From Actinomycetales bacterium (lineage in GTDB: Bacteria; Actinomycetota; Actinomycetes; Actinomycetales; Dermatophilaceae): a DNA stretch of 64,000 nucleotides. The stretch is from contig JADJVX010000026.1 of the NCBI GenBank assembly GCA_016710385.1, positions 258,179-322,178 on the forward strand, read 5' to 3'. Below the pieces are notes generated by a model that saw only the letters and a program-made list of their open reading frames with translations, was not told the origin of the DNA and did not search any database. Below, one piece after another: positions 17,526 through 25,894 of the stretch; position 1 is the stretch's first letter; every line of letters begins with the position of its first letter. Both the position numbers and the translations under genes were made by a program.

Positions 17526-18110
17526 TCAGTCGATCTCGAAGGTCGGCCGGCCGTCGCTGCAGCTCACCTTGACCTCGACCTGGTCCTCTCCGCTGACGAA
17601 CTTCACCTCGATGGAGTCGTCCTCGATCGTGCGGGTGTTGGACCACCCCTGGTTGGGGGTGACCCAAGACAGCGCGAGGGTGCTGCCCGAGCAGCTGGCC
17701 CCGATCGACCCTGCTCGCGTGGTCGTCGATCCCGGGACCCCCTTCGCCGGGACAGGGGTCTTCCCCGTGGTGGATGGCGGCGCGCCACCGGACGGTGGCT
17801 TCGCAGCGGTGCTGGGATGCCCCGCCCCGGTGGCCGCCCGAGTGGCCGCGGGCGTGCTGGCCGGGGTGATCTCCGGGGTGATCGCAGCTGCACTCGTGGG
17901 GGCCCCGGACGCCGGGGCGCTCGCCGCCGCGGATGCGGTCATCGCCCGCGCGGGCGGCTCCGATCCGAGCAACGAGGCAGCCTCGCCGGCCCGCGCGATG
18001 GCCAGCCAGCCGAGGGTGGACACCGCGCCGACGACGACAAGCCACAGGAGTATGCCGGTGGGCACCGATCGCCCCAGTCCCCCGGATTGAGGACGGTCAC
18101 CTCGCCTCAT
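17526..18110 (-). CDS. Membrane-anchored secreted protein, function unknown
   Basis: A 194-residue protein with a basic N-terminus, one membrane segment (about residues 16-36, TGILLWLVVVGAVSTLGWLA), an Ala/Pro/Thr-rich linker of about 90 residues likely to span the wall, and a small C-terminal beta-rich domain containing two cysteines (SCSGSTLALSWVT and VKVSCSDGRP) that could form a disulphide. I chose ATG 18110 because AGGAGGT lies 6 bases upstream; the longer in-frame start at 18164 would overlap the divergent response-regulator gene. Only 37 bases separate the two divergent starts, so they must share a promoter region and could be co-regulated. Confidence 0.65.
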   Translation of the reverse strand: MRRGDRPQSGGLGRSVPTGILLWLVVVGAVSTLGWLAIARAGEAASLLGSEPPARAMTASAAASAPASGAPTSAAAITPEITPASTPAATRAATGAGHPSTAAKPPSGGAPPSTTGKTPVPAKGVPGSTTTRAGSIGASCSGSTLALSWVTPNQGWSNTRTIEDDSIEVKFVSGEDQVEVKVSCSDGRPTFEID

Positions 18111-18147
18111 CAGCGCACCTCCTGCACTCAGGCGTAGCGTACGGGGC

Positions 18148-18864
18148 ATGGTCTCCGTGCTCATCGTCGAGGACGACTCGGCTATCCGATCGGCGTTGAT
18201 CCGGGCCCTGACGGCCGGCGGTCACGCCGTGACAAGTGCCGCGACCGGCATGGCCGGCCTGACGAGTGCGGTCGACGACCACCCCGACGTCGTCGTCCTC
18301 GACCTCGGCCTGCCCGACATCGACGGCTTGCGCGTGCTGCCCATGCTGCGGGCGGTGAGTGCGGTGCCGGTCATCGTCGCGACCGCCCGCGATGACGAGC
18401 GGGTCATCGTGCAGGCCCTCGACGCCGGCGCCGACGACTACCTCGTCAAGCCCTTCGGCGCCGAGCAACTGGAGGCCCGCATCCGCGCAGTGCTGCGCCG
18501 CCTGGCGACGGCGACTCCCGACCCCACGGCCACCGTGGGAGCGTTGACGGTCAACCCGGTGACCCGGGAGGTGACGCTCGACGGCATACCGGTCGAGTTG
18601 TCGCGCAAGGAGTTCGACCTGCTCTATCTCTTGGCGCAACGCGCAGGTGAAGTGGTCACCAAGCGCGAGATCCTCGCCGAGGTGTGGCGGCAGTCCTACG
18701 GCGGCGGCGACCGCACCGTCGACGTGCACCTGTCCTGGTTGCGGCGCAAGCTCGGCGAGACGGCCGCGGAGCCGCGCTATCTGCATAGCATTCGTGGGGT
18801 CGGGATCCGCCTGGTCGACCCGGGCCGGGGGGACGGCGACGACACTGGCCAGAGCGGCAGCTGA
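18148..18864 (+). CDS. OmpR/PhoB-type response regulator
   Basis: A 238-residue two-domain regulator. The receiver domain (1 to about 118) has the acidic pocket LIVEDD, the phosphoacceptor Asp52 in VVVLDLGLPDIDG, and Lys101 in YLVKPFG. The C-terminal winged helix (about 135-228) contains LSRKEFDLLYLLAQRAGEVV and the recognition region RTVDVHLSWLRRKLGE. Family length is normal. The sensor kinase gene starts inside its stop codon (ATGA), so they are a pair. Likely targets are the adjacent secreted His-rich protein and the redox genes 20242-24625, on position only. Confidence 0.92.
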   Translation: MVSVLIVEDDSAIRSALIRALTAGGHAVTSAATGMAGLTSAVDDHPDVVVLDLGLPDIDGLRVLPMLRAVSAVPVIVATARDDERVIVQALDAGADDYLVKPFGAEQLEARIRAVLRRLATATPDPTATVGALTVNPVTREVTLDGIPVELSRKEFDLLYLLAQRAGEVVTKREILAEVWRQSYGGGDRTVDVHLSWLRRKLGETAAEPRYLHSIRGVGIRLVDPGRGDGDDTGQSGS

Positions 18865-20195
18865 TGCTGCGCACGCGCATCACCTGGCTGGCGATCGGGA
18901 TCATTTCGGCGGTCGTCGTGTCGTTCGTCATCCCGCTGGGCTTGCTGGTGCGCACCATGGTGCAGGACCGGGCTATGGCCGAGGCCCGGGTCCTCGCCCA
19001 GTCGACGGCAACCCTGGTCGCGAGCGTCGATGACCTGACCCGCCTCGCGGTGGTCATCGACCCGGTCATCCAGGCTGCGGCCACATCGGAGGCAGCCCCG
19101 GTGCACCTGTGCGTCACCCTTCCGGACGGCACGCGGATCGGTCCGGCCGACGACGGCTTCGACGGTGACGCTGCGGCGCTCATCGAGCGGGCGCGGAGTC
19201 AGTCGGCGTCCTTCACCCAGGTCACCGCCGAAGCCGCCGATGTGCTCACACCGGTCACCGTCGCGACCGGCACCGTCGTCGTGCACACCTCGACGCATTT
19301 CCGTCACCTGCAGAGCCGGATCTGGACCGTGTGGGCCACCCTCGCGGGTCTCGGCGCGGTGATCATCGGCCTCGGGGCGTTTGTCTCGCGCCGGATGGCC
19401 GAACGCATCAGCACGCCGGTCACCGAGATGGCCGACGTGGCCCATCGGCTGCGCGAGGGCGACCTCAGCGCCCGCGCGCACACGTCGGCCGGCGCCGTCC
19501 CGACCGAGGTCACCGAACTCGGCACCGCGCTCAACCGGCTCGCCGCCCGAATCGCCGAGCTGCTTGCCGGCGAGCGCGAGGCCGCGGCCGACCTGTCGCA
19601 CCGGCTGCGCACCCCGGTCACGGCGCTGCGGCTGGACACCGACCTGGTCGCCGATGAGACCGTGCGCTCCCGCCTGCGCAGTCATGTCGAGGACCTCCAT
19701 CGGGTCATCGACTCGGTCGTCACCGAAGCCCGTCGCACCTCCCGCGACGACATGACGGCGGCCGGCGACCTCGCGGCTGTCGCGGCCAGCCGGACGGCAT
19801 ACTGGCGCCCGTTGGCCGAAGACCAGGGCCGAGCCCTCGAGGTCACCGTGCCCCCGGCGCCGGTGTTCGTCGCGCTGCCGACCGCCGACCTGCGCGATCT
19901 CGTGGACACCCTCGTCGACAACGTCTTCGCGCACACGCCCGAGGGCACCGCGTTGGCGGTCGTCGTCACGGCCGTCGACGGCCACGCGCGGTTGTCCGTC
20001 GCCGACGCCGGGCCGGGGTTGGCTTCGCCGGCGCTGGCCGCTCGCGGGCGCAGCGGCAACGGCGGCACCGGCCTGGGGCTGGACATCGTGCGACGCCTGG
20101 CCGACCGAGCCGGCGGCTCGGTCGTGCTCGGCCAGGCCCAGCTGGGTGGGCTGCTCGTCGAGGTGACGCTGCCGCATCTGCCGTCGGCCGACTGA
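18864..20195 (+). CDS. Sensor histidine kinase
   Basis: A 443-residue membrane kinase. Membrane segments lie near residues 9-30 and 155-175, enclosing an extracytoplasmic sensor of about 120 residues with no recognised family. A HAMP-like linker (about 176-232) leads to the dimerisation domain with phosphoacceptor His246 in ADLSHRLRTPVTAL, and then an ATPase domain with an N-box (VDNVFAHTPEGTAL), GPGLA and GTGLGLDIVRRLADRAGG. It is coupled to the response regulator. The ligand is unknown; the neighbouring redox and metal-binding-like genes would fit a metal or redox stimulus, but nothing in the sequence proves it. Confidence 0.9.
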   Translation: MLRTRITWLAIGIISAVVVSFVIPLGLLVRTMVQDRAMAEARVLAQSTATLVASVDDLTRLAVVIDPVIQAAATSEAAPVHLCVTLPDGTRIGPADDGFDGDAAALIERARSQSASFTQVTAEAADVLTPVTVATGTVVVHTSTHFRHLQSRIWTVWATLAGLGAVIIGLGAFVSRRMAERISTPVTEMADVAHRLREGDLSARAHTSAGAVPTEVTELGTALNRLAARIAELLAGEREAAADLSHRLRTPVTALRLDTDLVADETVRSRLRSHVEDLHRVIDSVVTEARRTSRDDMTAAGDLAAVAASRTAYWRPLAEDQGRALEVTVPPAPVFVALPTADLRDLVDTLVDNVFAHTPEGTALAVVVTAVDGHARLSVADAGPGLASPALAARGRSGNGGTGLGLDIVRRLADRAGGSVVLGQAQLGGLLVEVTLPHLPSAD

Positions 20196-20241
20196 CTGCC
20201 GTGGCTGCCTTCCGAGACAGCAACAGCCGAGGTATGCCGGG

Positions 20242-20703
20242 TCAGTCGTCTCCGTGCTCGTCACCGTGCTCGTCACCGTGCTCGTCACCGTGCTCGGATT
20301 CGTGCTCGTCACCGTGCTCGGATTCATGCTCGGATTCGTGGTCGACCTGCGCCGCCGTGGTCTTGGCGGCGGTGCCGGTCGTCGCCGCGGTCCCGCTCGT
20401 CGAGCTCACGGTGCGAACCGGCGCAGCGGCGGGCGGCGGGGCGGCGGGCGCGGGAGCGACCGGAGCAGCTGCCACCGCAACAGTCTCGGTCACGTGGGTC
20501 ACGCAGACCTCACCTTCGAGCACCGCGGGTGGGGTGCAGTCACGCAGCAACACGACCGGCTCGGCAGTCGCGACGGTCTTCACGGGAGTGGTGGCCGCCG
20601 CCGGTTGCATGCCGGGTGCGAGCGAGGCATAGAGGAAGCCCGACAAAGCCAGGCCTGCCAGCGCACCGACACCGGCGGCCTTGGTGGGGAACGACAGACT
20701 CAT
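20242..20703 (-). CDS. Secreted or anchored protein with His/Asp/Glu repeat tail
   Basis: A 153-residue protein. An N-terminal hydrophobic segment (about residues 8-28) would serve as signal or anchor. The centre is Ala/Pro/Thr-rich with two cysteines in LLRDCTPPAVLEGEVCVTH. The last 35 residues are repeats of HES/EHGDE built from a 9-12 bp DNA repeat (20245-20335), giving a dense His/acidic tail that could bind transition metals outside the cell. A good ribosome binding site (AAGGAG) precedes ATG 20703. It is convergent with the sensor kinase gene and divergent from the redox operon. Metal binding is inferred from composition only. The repeat is prone to length change. Confidence 0.65.
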   Translation of the reverse strand: MSLSFPTKAAGVGALAGLALSGFLYASLAPGMQPAAATTPVKTVATAEPVVLLRDCTPPAVLEGEVCVTHVTETVAVAAAPVAPAPAAPPPAAAPVRTVSSTSGTAATTGTAAKTTAAQVDHESEHESEHGDEHESEHGDEHGDEHGDEHGDD

Positions 20704-20923
20704 GGGGTGCTCCTTGACGCTGGGTTGCCGGACGCTGGGTTGCTCGGCTGAACATCACCGAGTGTGCGAGCCGGCTGGTCAACTCGACCTCACCGCTGGA
20801 TCAAGACGGCCCTAACTCCCAGGGAACCGACAGCCGCCGGCCAGCGGGAGCCCAGCCGAACCTGACCTGTCCTTAACGCACACCTGAGGACTCCTTGTCG
20901 GGCGACACGAGACAGTCACTGTC

Positions 20924-21379
20924 ATGCAGACCTCCACACCTTCGGCTCGCGACCGCGCCAACCGCACCCTCGGCATTGTCACCGGGACGGTGGCCGCGTC
21001 GGCCGTCGTCGCGGTCGGGGCTGCCACCGTCGCGGCCGCCCAGCAGACCCAGCAGACCAAGGCCACCAAGGCGGCCTCCGCTGCCGCGGCCCCAGGGGCC
21101 GCGAGCGCCCCGGTCGAGTTCCGCGACCGGGAGAGCCGCACGGTCACCGACCGAGTGCTCACCCAGGCCCAGCCGGGGGCAGCGGCCGCGGCGCCCAAGG
21201 CACCTAGTCCCGGCAGCTTGAGCACGCGTTCGGGCACCTCCTCGTCGACGGCGAAGTCCGGGACGAGCGCCGGGACGAGCGCCGGCACGAGCTCCGGCAC
21301 GACGAGCAAGACGACGACCCGCACGCCGACCGCGCCCCAGCCGGCGACCAAGCCGGTCGTGCCGTCGACCGGTTCCTGA
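20924..21379 (+). CDS. Ser/Thr/Ala-rich membrane-anchored protein at the head of the redox operon
   Basis: A 151-residue protein with one N-terminal membrane segment (about 17-40, GIVTGTVAASAVVAVGAATV) followed by a low-complexity extracytoplasmic region containing repeated SGTS/AGTS units (about residues 104-130). It stands 10 bases before the ApbE gene, where comparable clusters carry an FMN-binding-domain protein, the normal target of ApbE. I see no classic FMN-binding motif (a Gly/Ser-Gly-Ala-Thr core); the SGT repeats are only a loose resemblance. Function unknown. Confidence 0.6.
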   Translation: MQTSTPSARDRANRTLGIVTGTVAASAVVAVGAATVAAAQQTQQTKATKAASAAAAPGAASAPVEFRDRESRTVTDRVLTQAQPGAAAAAPKAPSPGSLSTRSGTSSSTAKSGTSAGTSAGTSSGTTSKTTTRTPTAPQPATKPVVPSTGS

Positions 21380-21388
21380 GGCGGACCG

Positions 21389-22519
21389 ATGACGGTGCGC
21401 AGCCCCTCGCGCCCGGCGCCACCGCAGTGGCGCGCGCTCGGCACCTATGTCGACCTGCACGTCGCCGACCCCGAGCAGGAGTCGGCCGCGATCGCTCTGG
21501 CGCAGGCCGTGCTCGCCGAAGTCGACCTGGCGTGCAGCAGGTTTCGCGAAGACTCGGACCTCATGCGCGCCAATCGGGCTGCAGGAGAATGGATTCGCGT
21601 CTCTCCGGTGCTCGTCGGCGCGCTCCGGGCGGCGGTCTGGGCTGCCGAGGAGACCGACGGTTTGGTCGACCCGGGCCTGGGTGAGTTGCTCGTCGCGGCC
21701 GGGTATGACCGCACCTTCACCGACCTGGTCCCGAGCGCAGACCCAGCCGGTATGCCGTGGGCAGACCTCGCGCCCGGCGCCCGGCGCCCGTCCTGGCGGG
21801 AGATCGAGATCGACCAGGATCGGGTCCGGATCCCGCGCGGGCTGAGCGTCGACCTCGGTGCGGTCGGCAAGGCCTACGCCGCCGACCTGGTCGCGTTGAG
21901 CATCGCCGACCGGCTCGGCACGGCGTGCGTCGTGAGCGTCGGCGGCGATGTGCGCACCGCAGCTCCGGTCCCGGCAGACACCGACGACAAGCACGACACC
22001 GACGACAAGCACGACACCGACGACACTGACGACATCACCGGCGGGACCGTAATCGACTCCTCACACCACTCTGGCCTGACCAGCGACATCGACATTGCGC
22101 AGGACCTCGCGACCTTGCACTCCGGCCGCGCACCGGTGTGCCGTGTGCCGCTCACCGCGGGAGGCATCGCCACTTCGTCGATCACGGCCCGGCGGTGGGT
22201 GCGGGGCGGGAGGACCTGGCATCACATTCTCGACCCTCGCTCGGGAGCACCGGCCGCCGAGCAATGGCGAGCCGTCACGGCATACGGGTCGAGTGCAGCC
22301 GCGGCCAACGCGGCCTCGACCGCCGCGCTCGTCCTCGGTGCGGACGCCGTGCCGTGGCTGGACGCGCGCGGCATACCGGCTCGGCTCGTGGCAGGCGACG
22401 GGACGGTGACGGTGACCCAGACCTGGGAGGCCGCACGGCATACCGGCTGTGTCGTGGACCTGGCGGCCGCCGGAGCCGCGCCGGCGATGACGCCTGCGAT
22501 GCGGGAGGCGCGGTCATGA
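21389..22519 (+). CDS. ApbE-family FMN transferase
   Basis: A 376-residue member of the ApbE family, which covalently attaches FMN from FAD to Thr/Ser of extracytoplasmic proteins. Visible landmarks are ALGTYVDLHV at the N-terminus, EVDLACSRFREDSDLMRANR, SVDLGAVGKAYAADLV, VVSVGGDVR and the metal/FAD site WHHILDPRSGAPA. Between the GGD motif and the C-terminal half (about residues 196-220) there is an unusual Asp/His/Lys insertion made of three near-identical DTDDKH-type units. The gene lies 10 bases after the preceding one and overlaps the membrane gene by ATGA. No lipobox or clear signal peptide is seen, so its cellular side is uncertain. Confidence 0.85.
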   Translation: MTVRSPSRPAPPQWRALGTYVDLHVADPEQESAAIALAQAVLAEVDLACSRFREDSDLMRANRAAGEWIRVSPVLVGALRAAVWAAEETDGLVDPGLGELLVAAGYDRTFTDLVPSADPAGMPWADLAPGARRPSWREIEIDQDRVRIPRGLSVDLGAVGKAYAADLVALSIADRLGTACVVSVGGDVRTAAPVPADTDDKHDTDDKHDTDDTDDITGGTVIDSSHHSGLTSDIDIAQDLATLHSGRAPVCRVPLTAGGIATSSITARRWVRGGRTWHHILDPRSGAPAAEQWRAVTAYGSSAAAANAASTAALVLGADAVPWLDARGIPARLVAGDGTVTVTQTWEAARHTGCVVDLAAAGAAPAMTPAMREARS

Positions 22520-23064
22520 GCGGGCCGATGCTGTGGTACCTCAACCGAGGCACGGGGGTCGTGCTGCTCGTGCTCTACACGGCGACCGTCGTGCTCGGGC
22601 TGCTGTCGGTGAGTCGGCGGCCGGGGGTGCGGCGGGTGCCGCAGTTCTTCGTGCAGGGGCTGCATCGCGCGGTGTCCGGAATGGCGACCGCGCTGCTGCT
22701 CGTCCATGTGGTGACCGCGGTGCTCGACACCTATGTGGACATCCGGTGGTACGACGTGTTCGTGCCCTGGGGCGGCACCTACCGACCGATCTACCTCGCG
22801 GCCGGCGCGATCGCCGTCGACCTGCTGCTCGCGGTCGGGCTGACCTCGCTGGCGCGAGCGCGGCTGTCGGACCGTGCCTGGCGGGTTGTGCATCTGCTGG
22901 CCTATCCGAGTTGGGCGGCGTCGGTCGCGCACACGGTCGGGATCGGCACCGACATGACCACCCCGTGGCTGCGGATTCTGCTCATCGGATGCGTCGGAGT
23001 GGTCGTCGCCGTCGGCGTGACCCGGCTGGCGTTGGTGCGCCGGATGGCTCCGGGGCGCACATGA
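22516..23064 (+). CDS. Ferric-reductase-like haem membrane protein
   Basis: A 182-residue membrane protein with five or so helices (about 12-30, 48-72, 90-112, 125-150 and 155-175). Two histidine pairs lie on separate helices: LHRAVSGMATALLLVH (14 apart) and VHLLAYPSWAASVAH (13 apart), the arrangement that ligates two b-type haems in ferric-reductase and NADPH-oxidase-like domains. It overlaps apbE (ATGA) and the NuoF-like gene (ATGA). Expected role: passing electrons across the membrane between the cytosolic NuoF-like/ferredoxin pair and an external acceptor. It lacks its own flavin/NADPH domain, so a partner must supply electrons. Confidence 0.75.
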   Translation: MSGPMLWYLNRGTGVVLLVLYTATVVLGLLSVSRRPGVRRVPQFFVQGLHRAVSGMATALLLVHVVTAVLDTYVDIRWYDVFVPWGGTYRPIYLAAGAIAVDLLLAVGLTSLARARLSDRAWRVVHLLAYPSWAASVAHTVGIGTDMTTPWLRILLIGCVGVVVAVGVTRLALVRRMAPGRT

Positions 23065-24386
23065 CCTCGCTCGCCACGCCGTCGTTCGGGTTCGCCGCCC
23101 CGGCTCCGGAGCTCGCACCCGCACGCTCCGGTATGCCGTTCTTCTCACCTCCCGCGCAGGTCATGGTCGAGCCGGGTCCGATGCTGTTGGCCGATCTCGA
23201 CGACGGGCCGTCGCTGGCGGCGCACCGAGCGCGGTTCGGCACCGTGGGAGCGGCGTCCCCGGGGTCGGTCGGACCGCAATCGGTCGAGCAGTTGGCGCAG
23301 TGGGCCGAGACTGTCGGGCTCGCGGGCCGGGGTGGGGCGGGCTTTCCGTTCCACGTGAAACTTCGGGCCGCTGCGGCTGCCCCCGGTGGCCGGCGGCCGA
23401 TCGTCGTGGTCAATCTCGCCGAGGGCGAACCCCTCAGTGGCAAGGACACCGCACTGGCTCGCTGTGTCCCGCACCGGGTCCTCGACGGCGCCGCCCTGAC
23501 GGCCGGGCTGCTGGGCGCGCGCGAGGTGCATGTCGTCGTGCCGCGCGAACGCCCGCTCGTCGAAGAGTCGATGGCGCTGGCCTTGGCCGAGCGGCACGCG
23601 ACCGGCGAGCGGCTGGGCTGGCGGCTCACCGCGGTCGGACCTGGGTTTGTGTCGGGGCAGGCGCGTGCGGTCATCGAGGCACTGTCCGGACGGCCGGGGT
23701 TGCCCGTGACCGCCTGGCAACCCGAAGCCGTGTCGGGACTGCGCGGCCGACCCACCCTGCTGTCCAACGCGGAGACCTGGGCGCACGTCTGGGCGTTGGC
23801 CAGCCGTGGTCCAGATGGCTATGCCGAGCTCGGGACAGCCGACGAACCCGGCACGACGCTGTTGTCCGTCCCCGGGGGCGACAACGGCACCGTCGGGGTG
23901 TTCGAAGCCGGGTTCGGCACGTCGTGGTCTGCCCCGTTGGGGGAGGCGGACCACGACGTGCCGGTCCTGCTCGGGGGGTTCCACGGCACCTGGACGACCG
24001 CCTCGGCCCTGACCGGTATGCCGGTCAGCCGGGTCGCGTTGCGGGATGCCGGGTTGGCCCTCGGTGCCGGGGTGGCCTGGCCGTTGCCGCCCGGGGTGTG
24101 CCCGGTCGAGGTGACGGCGAGCATCACGGCATACCTGGCCGGCGAGTCGGCGCAGCGCTGCGGACCGTGCCGCAACGGACTGCCCGCGCTTGCCACCGAG
24201 GTCGGCGCGTTGGCGCGGGGGGTGGGCGTCAACTCCGCACGGATCGAGCAGCTGGCCGGGCTGGTCGAGCGACGCGGGGCGTGTGCCCATCCCGACGGCA
24301 CGGTGCGGCTGGTGCGGTCGCTGGTGTCGGCGTTCGGCGACGAGGTCGCGGCGCACCTGGCCGGACGCTGCGAGGTGGCCCGATGA
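23061..24386 (+). CDS. NuoF-like NAD(P)H-binding flavin/iron-sulphur protein
   Basis: A 441-residue protein similar to the 51-kDa (NuoF) subunit of complex I. It has GLAGRGGAGFPFHVKL (NADH/FMN-binding glycine-rich loop, about residue 95), VVVNLAEGEPLSGKD, RPTLLSNAETWAHV, and a C-terminal iron-sulphur region ESAQRCGPCRNGLPAL with a further cysteine in RRGACAHPDG. The first cysteine of the NuoF CxxCxxC motif is replaced (A in ESAQRC), so only three of four usual ligands are visible, as in stand-alone actinobacterial relatives. It should take electrons from NAD(P)H and hand them to the ferredoxin encoded next (ATGA overlap) or to the membrane haem protein. Confidence 0.82.
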   Translation: MTSLATPSFGFAAPAPELAPARSGMPFFSPPAQVMVEPGPMLLADLDDGPSLAAHRARFGTVGAASPGSVGPQSVEQLAQWAETVGLAGRGGAGFPFHVKLRAAAAAPGGRRPIVVVNLAEGEPLSGKDTALARCVPHRVLDGAALTAGLLGAREVHVVVPRERPLVEESMALALAERHATGERLGWRLTAVGPGFVSGQARAVIEALSGRPGLPVTAWQPEAVSGLRGRPTLLSNAETWAHVWALASRGPDGYAELGTADEPGTTLLSVPGGDNGTVGVFEAGFGTSWSAPLGEADHDVPVLLGGFHGTWTTASALTGMPVSRVALRDAGLALGAGVAWPLPPGVCPVEVTASITAYLAGESAQRCGPCRNGLPALATEVGALARGVGVNSARIEQLAGLVERRGACAHPDGTVRLVRSLVSAFGDEVAAHLAGRCEVAR

Positions 24387-24625
24387 AATGGCCCGGGCGC
24401 GGGACAGCGACCAACCAGCCAGCAGGTGGGTCACCGGCAGTGTTGCGCGTGGACTGGCCGGCCTGTCAGGGGCGTGGGGTGTGCGCCGAGGTGCTGCCCG
24501 AACTCGTGAGCCTCGACGAGTGGGGGTTCCCCGTCATCCGCGGTGGCGTCGACGACGAGTTGCTCGACCTGGCCCGCCAGGCCGCGGCGGATTGCCCGCA
24601 CCGGGCCCTGCGCCTGATCCGCTGA
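24383..24625 (+). CDS. Small ferredoxin
   Basis: An 80-residue ferredoxin with cysteines in ACQGRGVCAEVLPE and ADCPHRALRL, the three-cysteine pattern of single-cluster [3Fe-4S]/[4Fe-4S] ferredoxins such as those serving actinobacterial oxygenases. The N-terminal 20 residues are not conserved-looking. It is the last gene of the tightly overlapping set 21389-24625 and likely links the NuoF-like protein to the membrane haem protein. The convergent rocD gene ends 26 bases further on. Confidence 0.85.
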   Translation: MKWPGRGTATNQPAGGSPAVLRVDWPACQGRGVCAEVLPELVSLDEWGFPVIRGGVDDELLDLARQAAADCPHRALRLIR

Positions 24626-24650
24626 CCGCAGCAGCAGCTACCCGACGACG

Positions 24651-25865
24651 CTACGCGGTGAGGGAGTCCTTGATGACGCCGACCATCATCCGGATCTCGT
24701 CCTCGGTCGCGACGATCGGCGGCGCCAGGCGGATCGTCGAGCCGTGGGTGTCCTTGGCCAGCACCCCGCGGTCGGCCATCCGGTAACACAGCTCCTTGCC
24801 GCTCATCAGCGTGGGGTCGACGTCGATGCCGGCCCACAGCCCGCGGGCGCGCACTTCGAGCACCCCGTGGTCGAGCAGGTCCGCCAGCCCGGCGGCGAGC
24901 ACCTCACCCAGCGCGGCCGCCCGGGCCTGGAACTCACCCGTCGACAGCATCGCCACGACCTCGCGCCCGATCGCCGCCGCGAACGGGTTGCCGCCGAAGG
25001 TCGACCCGTGCGATCCCGGGGTGATGACGCCCATGATGTCGCCGTCGGCAGCGATCGCCGACAACGGCATGATCCCGCCGCCGAGGGCCTTGCCCATGAC
25101 GTAGATGTCCGGCACGACCTGCTCGTGGTCGCAGGCGAAGGTCTGCCCGGTGCGCGCCAGGCCCGACTGGATCTCGTCGGCGATCATCAACACGCCGCGC
25201 TCAGTGCACAACGCCCGCACCTCCCGCAGGAACCCCTCCGGCGGGATGACGACCCCGCCCTCACCCTGAATCGGCTCCAGCAGCACGGCGATGGTCTCGT
25301 CCGACATCGCCGCCCGCAGCGCCGCGATGTCCCCGAACGGCACGACGACGAACCCCGGCGTATACGGCCCGTACCCCTCGCGCGCGACCTTGTCCGTGGA
25401 GAACGACACGATCGTCGTCGTGCGGCCGTGGAAGTTGCCGCCCATGACGATGATCGTGCCCCAGTCCTCGGCCAGGCCCTTGACCTGCCGCCCCCACCGC
25501 CGCGCGACCTTGACCGCGGTCTCGACCGCCTCGGCGCCGGAGTTCATCGGCAGGATCATCTCCTTGCCGGTGAGCCCGGCCAGATCGCGCGCAAACGGCC
25601 CGAACTGATCGCTGCGGAACGCCCGGCTGGTCAACGTCAACGACCGCAGTTGCCGCTCGGCCGCCGCCACCAGTTGCGGGTGGCAATGCCCGAAGTTCAG
25701 CGCCGAATACCCCGCCAAGGCGTCGAAATAGCGCCGGCCGTCGACGTCGGTGACCCACGCGCCCTCGCCGGAGGCGATGACGACATCCAGCGGCGAGTAG
25801 TTGTGGGCCGCATAGCGCGCCTCCAGCTCGATGAACTCGGCGGTGTGCGCGGAAAGGGTGCTCAT
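24651..25865 (-). CDS. rocD: Ornithine aminotransferase
   Basis: A 404-residue class III PLP aminotransferase. Family landmarks are FDALAGYSALNFGHCHPQLV, MNSGAEAVETAVKVARRWG, LEPIQGEGGVVIPPEGF, MIADEIQSGLARTG and the PLP lysine in YVMGKALGGG, with GSHGSTFGGNPFAAA after it. The overall pattern matches ornithine delta-aminotransferase (L-ornithine plus 2-oxoglutarate to glutamate 5-semialdehyde plus glutamate), rather than acetylornithine aminotransferase. It sits at the 3' end of the histidine-degradation cluster, 29 bases after hutI, suggesting that this operon handles several routes to glutamate. Confidence 0.88.
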   Translation of the reverse strand: MSTLSAHTAEFIELEARYAAHNYSPLDVVIASGEGAWVTDVDGRRYFDALAGYSALNFGHCHPQLVAAAERQLRSLTLTSRAFRSDQFGPFARDLAGLTGKEMILPMNSGAEAVETAVKVARRWGRQVKGLAEDWGTIIVMGGNFHGRTTTIVSFSTDKVAREGYGPYTPGFVVVPFGDIAALRAAMSDETIAVLLEPIQGEGGVVIPPEGFLREVRALCTERGVLMIADEIQSGLARTGQTFACDHEQVVPDIYVMGKALGGGIMPLSAIAADGDIMGVITPGSHGSTFGGNPFAAAIGREVVAMLSTGEFQARAAALGEVLAAGLADLLDHGVLEVRARGLWAGIDVDPTLMSGKELCYRMADRGVLAKDTHGSTIRLAPPIVATEDEIRMMVGVIKDSLTA

Positions 25866-25894
25866 CGGTGACCTTCGATCTCGGTGGTAGGGCG

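Noticed and set aside
20924..21379. FMN-binding-domain protein as the ApbE target
   Set aside because: Its position is right, but no conserved flavinylation motif is visible, only SGT-rich repeats, so the call was not made.
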